Assembly: GCF_000743535.1 (NCBI RefSeq)
Contig: NZ_AVCJ01000043.1
Coordinates: 95,563 to 159,562, forward strand
DNA: 64,000 nucleotides
From: Arenimonas donghaensis DSM 18148 = HO3-R19
Lineage (GTDB): Bacteria > Pseudomonadota > Gammaproteobacteria > Xanthomonadales > Xanthomonadaceae
Direction of reading: 5' to 3'
Position 1 is the first letter of the stretch. Each line of letters starts with the position of its first letter. Made by a program: the position numbers and the translations under genes. Positions 17,512 to 28,041 of this stretch are shown piece after piece. The notes beneath the pieces are model-generated. The model saw only the letters and a list, made by a program, of their open reading frames with translations, was not told the origin of the DNA and searched no databases.

Positions 17512-18762
17512 TTATCCGTAGACCGGGAAGGCCCGGCACTGCTTGGTGACGTTGTCGCGCACGCCGGCGATGACGTTGTCGTCGGTGGGCGCGTCGAGCA
17601 CGTCGCACATCCAGTTCGCCAGCGCCACGCACTCGGCTTCCTTGTAGCCCCGCGTGGTGACCGCCGGGGTGCCGATGCGCAGGCCCGAGGTGACGAAGGG
17701 CGAACGCGGGTCGCCCGGCACGGCGTTCTTGTTGACGGTGATGTGGGCAGCGCCCAGTGCGGCCTCGGCGTCCTTGCCGGTGACGTCGCGGCCGATCAGG
17801 TCGATCAGCATCAGGTGGTTTTCGGTGCCGCCGGAGACGATCTTGTAACCACGCGCCATCATCGTTTTGGCCATGGCTTGGGCGTTCCTGACGACCTGCT
17901 GCTGGTAGTCCTTGAAGCCGGGCTCGAGCGCTTCCTTGAAGGCCACCGCCTTGGCGGCGATGACGTGCATCAGCGGGCCGCCCTGGGTGCCGGGGAACAC
18001 CAGCGACTGGAATTTCTTCTCCAGCGCTTCGTTGGCCCGGGCCAGGATGATGCCGCCGCGCGGGCCGCGCAGGGTCTTGTGGGTCGTGGAGGTGACCACG
18101 TCGGCGTGCGGCAGCGGGTTCGGGTAGACGCCGGCGGCGACCAGGCCGGCCACGTGCGCCATGTCCACGAAGAAGAACGCGCCGACCGACTTGGCGATCT
18201 CGGCCATGCGCGCCCAGTCGATGACCTGGGAGTAGGCGCTGAAGCCGGCGACCAGCATCTTGGGCTGGTGCTCGGTGGCCAGGCGCTGGACTTCGTCGTA
18301 GTCGATCAGGCCCTGCTCGTCGACGCCGTACTGCACGGCGTTGAAGATCTTGCCGCTGAAGTTGACCTTGGCACCGTGGGTGAGGTGGCCGCCATGGGCC
18401 AGCGACATGCCCAGGATGGTGTCGCCCGGCCGCAGCAGCGCCAGGTAGACCGCGGCGTTGGCCTGCGAGCCCGAATGCGGCTGCACGTTGGCGTAGTGGG
18501 CGCCGAAGAGCTGCTTGACGCGTTCGAGCGCCAGCTTCTCGGCGATGTCCACGTATTCGCAGCCGCCGTAGTAGCGCTTGCCCGGGTAGCCTTCGGCGTA
18601 CTTGTTGGTCAGCACGCTGCCCTGGGCCTCCAGCACGCGCGGGCTGGCGTAGTTTTCCGAGGCGATCAGTTCGACGTGGTCCTCCTGGCGCTGGGCTTCC
18701 TGGGCGATGGCCCGGGCCAGGTCGTCGTCGTAACCAGCGATCTGCATGTCCTTGGCAAACAT
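17512..18762 (-). CDS. glyA: Serine hydroxymethyltransferase
   Basis: PLP enzyme interconverting serine and glycine and feeding one-carbon units to folate. The ATG at 18760-18762 gives 416 residues starting [13 protein letters not shown]. Landmarks are [39 protein letters not shown] and the PLP lysine in [14 protein letters not shown] (K229, same number as in E. coli). The glyA-nrdR-ribD order is common in proteobacteria. Confidence 0.98.
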   Translation of the reverse strand: MFAKDMQIAGYDDDLARAIAQEAQRQEDHVELIASENYASPRVLEAQGSVLTNKYAEGYPGKRYYGGCEYVDIAEKLALERVKQLFGAHYANVQPHSGSQANAAVYLALLRPGDTILGMSLAHGGHLTHGAKVNFSGKIFNAVQYGVDEQGLIDYDEVQRLATEHQPKMLVAGFSAYSQVIDWARMAEIAKSVGAFFFVDMAHVAGLVAAGVYPNPLPHADVVTSTTHKTLRGPRGGIILARANEALEKKFQSLVFPGTQGGPLMHVIAAKAVAFKEALEPGFKDYQQQVVRNAQAMAKTMMARGYKIVSGGTENHLMLIDLIGRDVTGKDAEAALGAAHITVNKNAVPGDPRSPFVTSGLRIGTPAVTTRGYKEAECVALANWMCDVLDAPTDDNVIAGVRDNVTKQCRAFPVYG

Positions 18763-18798
18763 CGGGGCGCGCTTCCTTGAATGGCTTTCAAGCGCGAA

Positions 18799-18827
18799 AT
18801 TGTAGCCCCGACAGGGGTTTGCGGCCA
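18799..18827 (-). promoter_or_regulatory. Probable glyA promoter
   Basis: On the minus strand a TACAAT -10 (18804-18799) lies about 40 bases ahead of the glyA ATG, with TGGCCG 17 bases upstream as a weak -35 (18827-18822). The -10 is good and the -35 poor. It lies in the 105-base gap between creD and glyA. Confidence 0.5.
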
Positions 18828-18867
18828 GCGCCGGGCCCATCGGGCGGCCCGGCGCCGGCCCCGGCCC

Positions 18868-20184
18868 TCAGGCGCGGCCCAGGCGGTGCCAATCCACCCG
18901 CCGGGTCAGCGCCATGACGCTCGCCAGGGCCGCGAACAGCACCCCGCTGCCGACCAGCAGGGCATGGTCCTCGGAGCGCAGAAGCAGGTACAGCAGGCCA
19001 TACAGGCCGGCCAGGCCCAGGCCGAAGCCGATTCCCCGGCCCCGGCCGCCCAGCACCCCGGCCAGGTAGTAGCCCAGCAGGGTCGAACAGGCCAGCGCCG
19101 CCGCCGCATAGGCCGGGCCGAAGCCCACGTGTTCGGACAGCGACAGCAGCAGCAGGTAGAACATCGCCATCGCCAGCCCGGTGAGGCCGTACTGGACGAA
19201 GTGCACCGGCCGCTCGGCCAGCGCCTCGACCAGGAAAACCGCGCCGAACACCAGGCCCAGGAACAGCAGCGCGTACTTCATCGCCCGTTCGGTCATCAGG
19301 TAGCGGTCCACCGGCTCGACCAGCCGCAGCCCGAAGGCGCCCTCGAAAACGCCGCTGCAGGCGCCGTCCGTCGGCCCGCAGTCGGCCAGCGCCTGCGAAA
19401 CCCGGCTCGACAGCCGCGACACCGCCCAGCGGGCGCTGAAGCCGGCTTCGCCGACTTCGCGCTGGTCCGGCAGGTGGTGGCCTTCGAAGCCCGGATGCGG
19501 CCAGTCGCCGGCCAGGCGGATGCTGTTCTCGTCGCCCACCGGCGCCCAGGCCAGCGAACCGGTGCCCGCGAGCGCCAGGTCCACCGCGAACGGCAATTCG
19601 CCGTCCAGCGCCGCCAGCGGCACCGGCACGTGCAGGCCCTCGCCCAGCCAGGCCACCCGCGAGCCGGGTTCGACGGTGGCGGCCCGGCCGGCCAGCGTCA
19701 CGCCGATGCGGCGCACGCCGCGGTTGTCGCCCAGCCCCAGGACCAGCCAGGCGCGGCGGGGTCGCAGCTCACCGACGTCCACCGGCGGCGCCACGTGCCG
19801 GAACCGGCCGGTGATCTGCTGGGAGGCCAGGTACACCGGCACGCTGAACAGGCTGCGTCCGCGCTTCTCAGTGGTAAGGCTGGCCTCGATGTCCAGGGAT
19901 TCGGGGCCGACCAGGTAATGGACGGGCTGCAGCGATTCCTCGGTTTCCTCGCTCATCTGGCCGCCGCGGTTCACCACCCGGCGTCGTTCGGTCCGGTGTT
20001 CGGCCTCCACCAGCAGCAGCGGCCCCACCAGGGCCTGTTCGCCGGCGGTGGCGCGGGCGATCTCGGCGGCGACTTCGCGACCGCGCTGCTGGCGCTCCGA
20101 CACCAGGCCGTCGAGCAGGGCCAGCGGCAGCAGCAGCAATACAAGCAGCAGCCCGACCAGGGCCAGTTTCCATCCGATGCGCAT
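18868..20184 (-). CDS. creD: CreD family inner membrane protein
   Basis: Membrane protein of the CreD family; E. coli creD belongs to the CreBC regulon and loss or overexpression affects colicin tolerance and envelope, but the molecular role is unknown. The ATG at 20182-20184 gives 438 residues. There is an N-terminal membrane segment (about 5-25), a large extracytoplasmic domain (about 30-290) with the family blocks GPLLLVEAEHRTERR and LTTEKRGRSLFSVPVY, then about five membrane segments from near 305 to the end. No creBC genes are adjacent. It is divergent from ettA and followed by glyA after 105 bases. Confidence 0.85.
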   Translation of the reverse strand: MRIGWKLALVGLLLVLLLLPLALLDGLVSERQQRGREVAAEIARATAGEQALVGPLLLVEAEHRTERRRVVNRGGQMSEETEESLQPVHYLVGPESLDIEASLTTEKRGRSLFSVPVYLASQQITGRFRHVAPPVDVGELRPRRAWLVLGLGDNRGVRRIGVTLAGRAATVEPGSRVAWLGEGLHVPVPLAALDGELPFAVDLALAGTGSLAWAPVGDENSIRLAGDWPHPGFEGHHLPDQREVGEAGFSARWAVSRLSSRVSQALADCGPTDGACSGVFEGAFGLRLVEPVDRYLMTERAMKYALLFLGLVFGAVFLVEALAERPVHFVQYGLTGLAMAMFYLLLLSLSEHVGFGPAYAAAALACSTLLGYYLAGVLGGRGRGIGFGLGLAGLYGLLYLLLRSEDHALLVGSGVLFAALASVMALTRRVDWHRLGRA

Positions 20185-20282
20185 GGCGCGATCCCCCGTT
20201 TGATGCCGCCCAGTGCGGCCAAGGGCATGGGAACAGGCGGATCGGGCGCTGCAACGGCAGCGAAATGGCAAAACGCGGGCAG

Positions 20283-20311
20283 TTCAGGCCAGGCGCCGTT
20301 TCAGCGATAAT
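20283..20311 (+). promoter_or_regulatory. Possible ettA promoter
   Basis: TTCAGG (20283-20288), 17-base spacer, GATAAT (20306-20311), leaving a GC-rich leader of about 100 bases before the ettA ATG. Moderate match only. The rest of the 232-base creD-ettA gap shows nothing else that I can name. Confidence 0.35.
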
Positions 20312-20416
20312 GGCGCACCCTCCGATCGACGGACCGGCCGCGCCCACAGGCGTGGCCCCACCCCCGCCCGGCTCCGCGCCAAGCGCGCGCCGGCGGGCTT
20401 TGTACCGGGAAACCCC

Positions 20417-22073
<1,657 letters not shown>

Positions 22074-22081
<8 letters not shown>

Positions 22082-23009
22082 CCTGGCGACCCGTCGCAGA
22101 CGTCGGCACGGTCCAGACCGGCTTGCTGCCGACGTATTCGAGCAGGAAATCGATGAATATCCTGACCTTCGCGGTCAGGACGTTGGCTTTGGGATAAACG
22201 AGCCAGAGCGCGGCCTGCGTGTCGACCGTGAAGTCCGGCAGTACGCGCACCAGCGAGCCGTCGAGCAATTCGGCGTGCACGCTCCACAGCGAATTCACCG
22301 AGATGCCCGCCCCGGCCAGCGTGGCGACCTTCTGGCTCAGGCCGTCGTCCATGACCAGGCGGCAGCCGGCCCCACGTGGATTGAATTGCCCGGCTGCGCC
22401 GCCGGGACCGCGTAGCGGCAGGGCCACCGGCTCCTTGAAGGCGATCAACTGGTGGCCGGCCAGATCATCGGGGTGGCCCGGCACGCCGTGGCGTCGCAGG
22501 TAACCGGGCGACGCGCACAGGATACGGGTGTCGTCGGCCAGCTTGCGCGCCTTCAGGCTGGTGTCGGCGAGCGCCGAGTTGCGCAGGGCCAGGTCGAAGC
22601 TGCCCTGGATCAGGTCGAAGGGCATGTCGGTCAGCCTCAGGTCCAGGCTGATGCCCGGATGCAATGCCAGGAAGGTCGGAAGCACCGGCGCGATGTACAG
22701 CTGCGCGAACGTGCTGGGCGCCGTGAACCTGAGCGTGCCCGACGCGGTCAGGTGGCCATGGCCCAGCGCGGCCAGCGCCGCGTTTTCCTGGGCCAGGATC
22801 TCCCGCGCGTAGGGCAGGAATTCCGCGCCTTCCAGCGAAAGCGTCACCTTCCGGGTGGAGCGCTTGAGCAGGTCCGCGCCCAGCGCCTTTTCCAGCTTGG
22901 CCAGGCGCGCGCTCGCCACTGCCGGCGCCATGCCCAGTTCGCGCCCTGCCGCGCTGATGTTGAGCTTGTCCGCCGCAAGCACGAAGAGCCGGATGCTTTC
23001 GGTATCCAT
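22074..23009 (-). CDS. LysR family transcriptional regulator
   Basis: 311 residues: an N-terminal winged helix-turn-helix (MDTESIRLFVLAADKLNISAAGRELGMA onward, to about 60), then a two-lobed substrate-binding domain (about 88-295) of the CrgA-like type with TLRFTAPSTFAQLYIAPVLPTF. Divergent from the MDR/SDR pair, with a 114-base gap holding a palindrome, the usual layout for a LysR regulator and its target operon. The inducer cannot be read from sequence. The gene end overlaps ettA by 8 bases. Confidence 0.93.
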
Positions 23010-23028
23010 GGCTTTATATCCATTTTCC

Positions 23029-23046
23029 GAATTATCGAATCAATTC
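23029..23046. promoter_or_regulatory. Candidate LysR operator
   Basis: GAATTATCGAATCAATTC is an 18-base AT-rich palindrome (GAATT/AATTC arms, 8-base centre) in the lysR-MDR divergent gap, 20 bases ahead of the lysR start. The surrounding 23010-23060 is distinctly AT-richer than the flanks. LysR proteins bind interrupted palindromes of this kind; binding here is inferred. Confidence 0.5.
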
Positions 23047-23123
23047 TAGGTGCTTTTTACCGCTTTTGTGGGTCCTTATCGTAAGGCGACGGTCGAACTG
23101 ACCCCCACCCCAGGAGAACCCAG

Positions 23124-24116
23124 ATGAAAGCCATGGTCCTCGATGCCTACGGTGCCGACACCCGATTCAAGGCCGCCGAACTGCCCCAGCCGGCTCCCGC
23201 GGCCGGCCACGTGCGGGTGCGCGTCGCCGCCACCAGCATCAACACCGTCGACACGATGATTCGTGCCATGGGCACCCAGCTGCCGTTCGCACCGGCCCTG
23301 CCCGCGGTGCTCGGCATGGACTTCGCGGGCACCGTCGAGGCGGTGGGTGAAGGCGTCGTCGATTACGTTCCCGGCGACGAGGTATACGGCTGCGCCGGCG
23401 GCCTGGCCGACCTGCAGGGCGCACTGGCGGAAGCCATGGTGGCCGATACCCGGCTCATCGCCCGCAAGCCTGCCTCGCTTTCGATGCGTGAGGCTGCGGC
23501 ACTTCCGCTGGTGGCTATCACGGCCTGGGAAGGGCTGCAGCGCACCGGCATCCGCGCCGGCCAGAAGGTGCTGGTGCACGGGGGCGCAGGCGGCGTCGGC
23601 CATGTCGCTGTTCAACTCGCGCGCCATGCCGGCGCCGAGGTCTATGCCACTGGTGGCGGCGAAGAACAGGCCGCGATAATCCGATCCTACGGCGCCACCC
23701 CGATCGACTACCTCAGGGAACCGGTGGCGGACTATGTCGCGCGGCATACCGGCGGCGCCGGCTTCGACGTGGTCTTCGACTCGGTGGGCGGCGCGAATCT
23801 CGCGAACTCCTTCGAAGCGGCGGCCCTGAATGGCCAGGTCGCCACCACCGTGTCCCTGCTCGAGCTGGACCTGGCACCGGCCCACTTCAAGGGGCTGTCG
23901 TTGCACGTGGTGTTCATGCTCATCCCGATGCTCCACGACCGGCATCGGGAATCGCATGGCGAGATCCTGGGCAAGCTCGCCGCCATCATCGACGCCGGTG
24001 GACTCAAGCCCTTGCTGGACCCGCAGCGATTCGCCTTCGAAGAGGTGGGCGCCGCCTACGACCGGCTGGGCAGCGGCCAGGCGATCGGCAAGGTCGTGGT
24101 GGAGGTGCAGGCCTGA
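23124..24116 (+). CDS. Medium-chain (zinc-free quinone oxidoreductase-like) dehydrogenase
   Basis: 330-residue MDR-superfamily NAD(P)H oxidoreductase. It has an N-terminal GroES-like domain (GHVRVRVAATSINTVDTMIRA, MDFAGTVEAVG) and a Rossmann domain with HGGAGGVGHVAVQLARHAGA (about 152-171). The catalytic and structural zinc cysteines of alcohol dehydrogenases are absent, which points to the quinone oxidoreductase/enone reductase branch. Good ribosome site AGGAGAACCCAG-ATG. The stop shares one base with the SDR start (TGATG). Substrate unknown. Confidence 0.88.
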   Translation: MKAMVLDAYGADTRFKAAELPQPAPAAGHVRVRVAATSINTVDTMIRAMGTQLPFAPALPAVLGMDFAGTVEAVGEGVVDYVPGDEVYGCAGGLADLQGALAEAMVADTRLIARKPASLSMREAAALPLVAITAWEGLQRTGIRAGQKVLVHGGAGGVGHVAVQLARHAGAEVYATGGGEEQAAIIRSYGATPIDYLREPVADYVARHTGGAGFDVVFDSVGGANLANSFEAAALNGQVATTVSLLELDLAPAHFKGLSLHVVFMLIPMLHDRHRESHGEILGKLAAIIDAGGLKPLLDPQRFAFEEVGAAYDRLGSGQAIGKVVVEVQA

Positions 24117-24931
24117 TGGCGCGGACGATACTCGTCACCGGTTCCACCGATGGCATCGGCCTTGAGACCGCCCGGCAGCTGGTGTCCCGCGGCCATGAAG
24201 TGCTGCTGCACGGCCGCGACGCCGGGAAGTTGGCGTCGGCGCGGACGATGCTGTCGTCCCTGCCCGGCGCCGGCCGGATCGGGACTTTCCTTGCAGACCT
24301 TTCGCGGCTCGACGCGGTCGAAGAGCTGGCGACCGAGGTCGCCGCACGGCATGAGCGACTCGATGTACTGGTCAACAATGCCGGAGTCCTGCGCACGCCG
24401 TCGCCGCGTACCGACGCGGGGCTGGACGTACGCTTTGTCGTCAACACGATTGCGCCCTGGCTGCTGACCCGCCGCCTGCTGCCACTGCTGGGCAACGGCG
24501 GCCGGGTGGTCAACCTGTCTTCGGCCGCCCAGGCGCGCGTCGATCCGGCGGCACTCGCCGGCAATGTCCGGCTGGACGACATGGCCGCTTATGCACAAAG
24601 CAAGTTGGCGCTGACACAGTGGTCGCGGCACCTGGCCCTGTCGCTCGGCAAGGCGGGGCCGGTGGTCGTTGCCGTCAACCCTGGCTCGATGCTTGGCAGC
24701 AAGATGGTCCGGGAAGGCTTCGGCGTGGAAGGTGGCGACCTGCGCACCGGCGCCGACGTCCTGGTGCGTGCGGCCCTGTCGGACGAGTTCGCGGAAGCGA
24801 ACGGCCTGTACTTCGACAACGATTCCGGCTGCTTCGCGCCACCCCACCCGGACGCCCTGGATACGCTGCGATGCCGCGAACTGGTCGCGGCGATGGAAGG
24901 CTTGATCGGGGGCCCGGACCAGGGGCGGTAA
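24116..24931 (+). CDS. Short-chain dehydrogenase/reductase
   Basis: 271-residue classical-type SDR. Cofactor motif TGSTDGIG near residue 8, LVNNAGVLR near 82-90, NLSSAA with the catalytic serine near 130, and YAQSK with Tyr/Lys near 160. Arg following the glycine loop region (HGRD) suggests NADP(H). Coupled to the upstream MDR gene, so both are probably induced together by the divergent LysR regulator, for instance for reduction of an enone, quinone or aldehyde. The actual substrate is not indicated. Confidence 0.9.
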   Translation: MARTILVTGSTDGIGLETARQLVSRGHEVLLHGRDAGKLASARTMLSSLPGAGRIGTFLADLSRLDAVEELATEVAARHERLDVLVNNAGVLRTPSPRTDAGLDVRFVVNTIAPWLLTRRLLPLLGNGGRVVNLSSAAQARVDPAALAGNVRLDDMAAYAQSKLALTQWSRHLALSLGKAGPVVVAVNPGSMLGSKMVREGFGVEGGDLRTGADVLVRAALSDEFAEANGLYFDNDSGCFAPPHPDALDTLRCRELVAAMEGLIGGPDQGR

Positions 24932-24987
24932 TCGCGGCAGTTCGACCACGACGCGCACACGGAGATGCAGCAGGGCAGCCAATGCAG

Positions 24988-25009
24988 AAGGCCCGCTCGC
25001 GCGGGCCTT
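24988..25009. terminator. Bidirectional hairpin between convergent SDR and protease genes
   Basis: AAGGCCCGC (24988-24996), TCGC loop, GCGGGCCTT (25001-25009): a perfect 9-bp stem with an A-tract on one side and a T-tract on the other, lying in the 104-base gap between convergent genes. The U-run is short, so efficiency may be moderate. Confidence 0.65.
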
Positions 25010-25035
25010 CCGTGGAACGAATCGCCGTTGGTGAC

Positions 25036-26895
25036 TCAGTACGCGACGATGATGCTCGCCGAGCAGGTGGCGGTACCGGCATTGCACACCTGGTAGCTCG
25101 CGGAGGTGGCGCCCAGGTTCTCGCTGAAGCGACCGGAATTGCTTTCGGTGGCGATCTTGCTGCCATTCCGGAAGATGTCCACCGTCGCGCCACCGCCGTT
25201 CCAGGACAGGCTGTAGTTGTAGTTCTTGCCGCGCTTGCTGACCGAGCCGCTGAGATCGCTCGGGGCGCCCGCGGGCGGCGGCGGCTCGCTCCCACCACCA
25301 CAACCGTTCGCGGCCAGGAAGTCGCTTGCCGCCTTGGCCTTGACGATGCCGTAGCCGAAGTAGACGTCGGTGCCCGCCGCGCCCGCGTCCGCGGCCGTGG
25401 CCTTGAGGGCGTCGCGGATCTGCGTGCCGGTGCAGGTCGGGTGATTCGACCACACCAGCGCCGCGACGCCGGACACGCCCGGCGTGGCCATCGAGGTGCC
25501 GCTCATGTAGCCGTAGTCACTGGCACCGATGCTGATCGAGGCGGAGGCCGAACCCACCAGCGAGCCGCGGTCCTCGAGCGCGGCGCCCACCGCCGGGATC
25601 GAGGTGGTGTTGGCGGTGCCGAGCGTTCCGTACAGCATGCCCGCCTCGTTGTTGATGACGATTGCGCCGATGCCGCCGGAGTTCTGGCAGTTCTTCACCT
25701 TGTCGTGGAAGGAGATCACGCCGCGGTCGATCACGCAGATCCGGCCGGCCGCGCCGGCGGCCGTCGACTCCGCGGTGCCCATGAAGAAGGTGGCGCCGGA
25801 GGCGGAGCCGACGTTTTCCATGGCCGACGAGGCAAACCCGCTGCCGTCGGCCTCGAGCGTGGAGAGCGTGGCGCCACCGGCCGGATAGGTGGAGAGCGTG
25901 TCCACGCCGCCGGCCGTCGCTTCCACGCAGTAGCCGTCGTGGGTCTCGGTGCTGGCGTTGCGGCCGCGCCCCGTCGTGACCGTGCAGGACGGGAACTGCG
26001 AGAAGTCCGCGATCTGGTTGTTGGCGTCGTTCGCGCCGATCATCATCACCGACTTGTAGCCGGCCGGATAGGAACGAACGCTGTTGCCGTCGTTGCCCGC
26101 CGCGGCAATGACCAGGCCGCCATTGGCCGTGAACTGGTCGAACGCCGTCTGCTCGGTGCTGTTGGCGCCGCCACCGCCCAGGCTCATGGAGATGATCTTC
26201 GCGCCGGCCTGCGAACACTTCGACGCCGCGTTGGCCAGGTCGGAGGAATAGCCCCAGCCCGCCTCGTTGAAGACCTTGACGATATGCAGCGGATTGCCGG
26301 GCGCCATGCCGACCACGCCGAAGCCGTTGTCGAGCGCCGCGATGGTGCCGGCGACGTGGGTGCCGTGCGGGCCGCCGTCCTGGAACCAGTTGCCGGTGCC
26401 GCTGTCGTTGCTGCCGGTGATGTTGCTGTCCGAGAAGTCCATGTTCGGACCGCCCGTCTCGCCCTGGCCCGAATAAGCCAGGCCGGAATCGATGACGCAG
26501 ACCTTCTTGGCGCCCGCCAGGTTCAGCGCGACCTGGTTGGCCTGCGACTGGTAGATCGCGTAGGGAGTGAGCTGGGACGTCGTCGGGTCACCGGCGTCGT
26601 CGTTGTACAGGGCCATCAGGTAACGCGGGTGGTCCTGTTCGACGTATTCGATGTTCGGGTTGTTCTGCAGGCCATTGAGCGCGGCCGCGGGAACCGAAAC
26701 GGCCATCGCGTTCATGCCCGAAATCTGCAACTTGACGCTGCCGCCGGAGGCGCGGACGGCGTTCTCGACGTTGCCGCGGGCGCCATCCTTGAACTTGACG
26801 ATGTAGCGATCGGCGTCCGGCTGGGCAGCCAGGGCCGCGCCCGAGAACGCGATTGCAACGGCAGTGCAGAGCAGATTGCGGGTCAGCTTGTTCAC
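25036..26895 (-). CDS. Secreted subtilisin-like serine protease (S8) with PA insertion
   Basis: 619 residues from a GTG (26893-26895) preceded by a strong GGAGGA site; longer upstream frames lack one. A Sec signal peptide (basic NKLTR, hydrophobic core, cleavage after AALA near residue 23) is followed by an I9-type propeptide (RYIVKFKDGAR to about 95). The S8 domain has Asp in VCVIDSGL, His in GPHGTHVAGT, oxyanion Asn in AAAGNDGN and Ser in MSGTSMATPG. A PA-like domain (ICVIDRG to the TLG region) is inserted before the serine. After a PPPP linker comes a beta-rich C-terminal domain of about 75 residues. Several cysteines suggest disulfides. It lies near the type II secretion operon and is a plausible substrate; that is inference. 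Confidence 0.93.
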   Translation of the reverse strand: MNKLTRNLLCTAVAIAFSGAALAAQPDADRYIVKFKDGARGNVENAVRASGGSVKLQISGMNAMAVSVPAAALNGLQNNPNIEYVEQDHPRYLMALYNDDAGDPTTSQLTPYAIYQSQANQVALNLAGAKKVCVIDSGLAYSGQGETGGPNMDFSDSNITGSNDSGTGNWFQDGGPHGTHVAGTIAALDNGFGVVGMAPGNPLHIVKVFNEAGWGYSSDLANAASKCSQAGAKIISMSLGGGGANSTEQTAFDQFTANGGLVIAAAGNDGNSVRSYPAGYKSVMMIGANDANNQIADFSQFPSCTVTTGRGRNASTETHDGYCVEATAGGVDTLSTYPAGGATLSTLEADGSGFASSAMENVGSASGATFFMGTAESTAAGAAGRICVIDRGVISFHDKVKNCQNSGGIGAIVINNEAGMLYGTLGTANTTSIPAVGAALEDRGSLVGSASASISIGASDYGYMSGTSMATPGVSGVAALVWSNHPTCTGTQIRDALKATAADAGAAGTDVYFGYGIVKAKAASDFLAANGCGGGSEPPPPAGAPSDLSGSVSKRGKNYNYSLSWNGGGATVDIFRNGSKIATESNSGRFSENLGATSASYQVCNAGTATCSASIIVAY

Positions 26896-27028
26896 GAAGG
26901 TCCTCCACTGGACAGGGACGCGGCGGGCACGAAAGTGTGCTGTCCGTCGCAAAGTAATCCGGAACCTAGCAGGATTTATCCGCCGTTCATATGGCGGGTG
27001 GCCGCTTTCACGCGGTATTAACGTTTTA

Positions 27029-27087
27029 GGGCTGACGTCCCTCCCACAGTGGCCCGATGAGGGATTCGCGCCTGAAGGCGCTCCTAC
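27029..27087. repeat. Solo pair of REP-like motifs behind the radical SAM gene
   Basis: On the minus strand the GTAGGAGCGCCTTCAGGCGC motif runs 27087 to 27068 (followed by GAA), starting 13 bases after the radical SAM stop. An imperfect copy of the second motif (TGTGGGAGGGACGTCAGCCC) runs 27048 to 27029. Same motifs as at the ends of elements A and B. The remaining part of the gap to the protease start (26896-27028) holds the protease leader; no clear promoter. Confidence 0.8.
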
Positions 27088-27099
27088 AGGGGTTCGGGC

Positions 27100-28041
27100 T
27101 TAGTTGTTGCCGCCGTCGAGGGCGGCGTCCTGCGGCGGGCCGGCGGCGCCGGCGGGGCCGACTTCGCAGCCGCCGCAGATGCGCATGCCGGCGCGGTTGT
27201 CGCGCAGCTCGTTGACGAAGCCGGCGCGGGCGGCGCCCGCCAGCACCTCGTTGTAGGACTGCTCGCGCAGGTTGCCCAGGATGCCGGCCTGGGGATGCAC
27301 GCAGCAGGGCACCACGGTGCCGTCGGCGTCCATGTACAACTGGTTCACTTCCCCGTCCCAGGGGTGGTCGGTGAATTCCGCCGGGTCGGCCATGAACAGG
27401 CAGACGCCCTGGCCCGGCTGCGGATCGCGGCCGGTGAGGTTCTGGCTCGATTCGGGCAGCCACATCCAGCGCCGGAAACGCGGCGTCCAGCCGCGCGGCA
27501 GCAGGAAGGCATTCCAGCGCTCGCGCGAGGCTTCGTCTTCACACACCGTCATCGTGCGCAGCTCGATGTCCTGGCCGTGCTTGTCGCACAGCGCCTTGGT
27601 GCGCTCGAGGAATTCTTCCAGCTTCGACCACTGCGACGGCGGCCGTAGGCGTTCGTATTCCTCCGGCGTGCCGTCGCCGTCGCAGCTGACGATGATGCGG
27701 CTGAGCACGCCGCCGGCGATCGCCTTTTCGAAATCGTCCCAGTAGACCTTCTGCGCGTTGGTCGAGAGTTCGACCTGCTCCACGGTCCAGCGCTGCTTCG
27801 GGATATGCGCCAGCAGGCCGGAAAGATTGCGGTGCAGCAGCGGTTCGCCGAAGTTGAACAGGCGCAGCAAATGGATGCGGTCGACGTCGATGTTGGCCAG
27901 GATCGCGGCAAAGTCCGCTTCCGGCACCTGGCTGATCTTGGGCTGCAGGATCGAATTCGGGCAGCCCAGGCAACGCAGCTGGCAGCCGTGCACGATGTCC
28001 AGGTGGGCGAGATAGATGCTGCGGGCGGGCTTGCGGTTCAT
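27100..28041 (-). CDS. Radical SAM/SPASM domain protein
   Basis: 313 residues from the ATG at 28039-28041 (overlapping the upstream stop as ATGA; an ATG two codons earlier at 28045-28047 is equally open). Radical SAM cluster motif CQLRCLGC near residues 20-27; NFGEPLLH and SCDGDG downstream. The C-terminal SPASM region has CLFMADP, MDADGTVVPCCVHPQ and CGGCEVG, giving cysteines for auxiliary Fe-S clusters. Such proteins occur in polysaccharide gene clusters and in peptide maturation. Here it ends a run of glycosyltransferase and exporter genes, and no precursor peptide gene is visible beside it. Function not assigned. Confidence 0.85.
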   Translation of the reverse strand: MNRKPARSIYLAHLDIVHGCQLRCLGCPNSILQPKISQVPEADFAAILANIDVDRIHLLRLFNFGEPLLHRNLSGLLAHIPKQRWTVEQVELSTNAQKVYWDDFEKAIAGGVLSRIIVSCDGDGTPEEYERLRPPSQWSKLEEFLERTKALCDKHGQDIELRTMTVCEDEASRERWNAFLLPRGWTPRFRRWMWLPESSQNLTGRDPQPGQGVCLFMADPAEFTDHPWDGEVNQLYMDADGTVVPCCVHPQAGILGNLREQSYNEVLAGAARAGFVNELRDNRAGMRICGGCEVGPAGAAGPPQDAALDGGNN

